Origin: Bacteroidetes bacterium 46-16
GTDB taxonomy: Bacteria; Bacteroidota; Bacteroidia; Chitinophagales; Chitinophagaceae
Assembly: GCA_001897835.1 (NCBI GenBank)
Contig: MKUN01000028.1
Span: forward strand, 310,001-374,000
Direction of reading: 5' to 3'
Length of the DNA stretch: 64,000 bases
Position numbers and translations under genes: made by a program. This document shows positions 63,181 through 64,000 of this stretch, one piece after another. A model generated the notes under the pieces. That model saw only the letters and a list, made by a program, of their open reading frames with translations, was not told the origin of the DNA and did not search any database. Position 1 is the first letter of the stretch. Each line of letters starts with the position of its first letter.

Positions 63181-64000
63181 TTATTTCACTTCTTCATATT
63201 CAGCATCAGCTACATTGCCTTCGTTGCCGCCGGCATTTTCCTGCGGCTGTTCGGTGCCGTTAGCTCCCGGCTGTTCCTGGCTGGCAGTGTTGTAAAGGAA
63301 TTCGCTGGCTGCACTCCAGGCAGTATTCAGTTCTTCCATTGCTTTATCTATGCCATCCATGTCTTCAGCCTTATGGGCTTCTTTCAGTTTATTTACAGCA
63401 GCTTCAATGGGCTCTTTCTTTTCAGCAGGTATCTTGTCGCCATACTCTTTGAGCTGTTTTTCCGAATTGAATACCAGGCCATCTGCCATGTTCAGCTTTT
63501 CTACACGTTCGCGCACCTGCTTATCAGCATCTTCATTGGCTTTGGCTTCGTTCTTCATGCGCTCTATTTCTTCTTTATTCAAGCCGCTGCCTGCTTCAAT
63601 GCGTATGTTCTGCTGTTTGCCAGTCCCTTTGTCTTTAGCCGTAACGTGCAATATGCCGTTCGCATCTATATCAAAGATCACTTCAACCTGCGGTACGCCG
63701 CGTGGTGCCGGCGGAATGCCGTCGAGAATGAAGCGGCCCAGTGTTTTATTGTCTTTGGCCATGGGACGCTCGCCTTGCAGTACATTTATTTCCACGCTTG
63801 GCTGGTTATCGCTTGCCGTAGAGAATGTTTCGCTTTTGCGGGTAGGTATGGTCGTGTTCGACTCGATAAGCCTTGTCATTACACCACCCATAGTTTCGAT
63901 ACCGAGCGAAAGCGGGGTAACGTCGAGCAGCAATACATCTTTTACATCGCCGGTGAGCACACCGCCCTGTATCGCAGCGCCAATGGCTACTACTTCATCA
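63181..64000 (-). CDS. dnaK: DnaK (Hsp70) chaperone, C-terminal part
   Basis: The last 273 residues of DnaK; the 5' part lies beyond the right edge, and the frame stays open to 64000. Visible: the end of the ATPase domain ([13 protein letters not shown]), the interdomain linker [14 protein letters not shown], the substrate-binding beta domain ([40 protein letters not shown]) and the helical lid ([20 protein letters not shown]). The tail is Gln/Gly/Asn-rich and ends [12 protein letters not shown], the conserved EEVK/EEVD-like end. It acts in protein folding with DnaJ and GrpE. The gene is leftward, closed by the terminator at 63131-63159. Confidence 0.97.
   Translation of the reverse strand, partial: DEVVAIGAAIQGGVLTGDVKDVLLLDVTPLSLGIETMGGVMTRLIESNTTIPTRKSETFSTASDNQPSVEINVLQGERPMAKDNKTLGRFILDGIPPAPRGVPQVEVIFDIDANGILHVTAKDKGTGKQQNIRIEAGSGLNKEEIERMKNEAKANEDADKQVRERVEKLNMADGLVFNSEKQLKEYGDKIPAEKKEPIEAAVNKLKEAHKAEDMDGIDKAMEELNTAWSAASEFLYNTASQEQPGANGTEQPQENAGGNEGNVADAEYEEVK

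Overview
The window reads as chromosomal DNA of a Bacteroidota member, probably near the Chitinophagaceae. Evidence: two TonB-dependent outer-membrane receptors, T9SS type A and type B C-terminal sorting domains, PKD-repeat and SBBP-type surface proteins, promoters with the Bacteroidota -7 element TAnnTTTG, weak Shine-Dalgarno sites, and palindromic intergenic repeats of the CTCCT..AGGAG...GGGGTGGTT kind. No rRNA, tRNA or CRISPR array was seen.

Layout. 1-14.9 kb is accessory: the 5' end of an unknown leftward gene, ssb and an ArdC-type antirestriction gene, an XRE repressor with two palindromic operators facing three secreted small proteins, and an AT-rich four-gene Rhs operon (3.87-13.79 kb). 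That operon is a helper barrel protein, a YD protein, an Rhs-core protein ending in a toxin-type-37-like tip, and a probable immunity protein. It is followed by decayed toxin tips, a Sel1 protein and a small membrane protein. 14.98-19.04 kb looks chromosomal (a barrel protein and a TolB-like surface protein). 19.07-24.1 kb is a leftward mobile-element block: methylase-like and RuvC-like proteins that lack expected catalytic residues, two XRE regulators, a broken tyrosine integrase and a large serine recombinase. Most of its genes, plus ardC far to the left, are preceded by versions of a TTGCCG-N4-CGGCAA palindrome, suggesting one regulon. 24.3-36.5 kb holds two paralogous VirD4/HerA-like ATPases, one with a nuclease-like tail, and a second serine recombinase.

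Between the ATPases (26.7-31.0 kb) lies the most interesting locus: a leftward operon of WYL regulator, HNH nuclease with a glycine-zipper membrane tail, a 116-residue protein with a proline-rich tail ending in glycine, an E2-E1 fusion of Cap2 architecture, and a JAMM protease of Cap3 type. There is no CD-NTase, so this is not an ordinary type II CBASS. It is a candidate for an undescribed ubiquitin-like conjugation defence system in which the small Gly-terminated protein is the modifier.

From 36.6 kb on the DNA is mostly housekeeping: a terminase-small-subunit-like protein invaded by repeats, TonB receptors, a T9SS-exported esterase, a DODA-type dioxygenase, an amino-acid permease, an alpha/beta hydrolase, a propeller histidine kinase with its NarL-type regulator, a PLP lyase-thiolase-ACMSD operon, a DinB protein, a giant PKD/SBBP adhesin-like protein, a small barrel protein, and the 3' part of dnaK running off the right edge.
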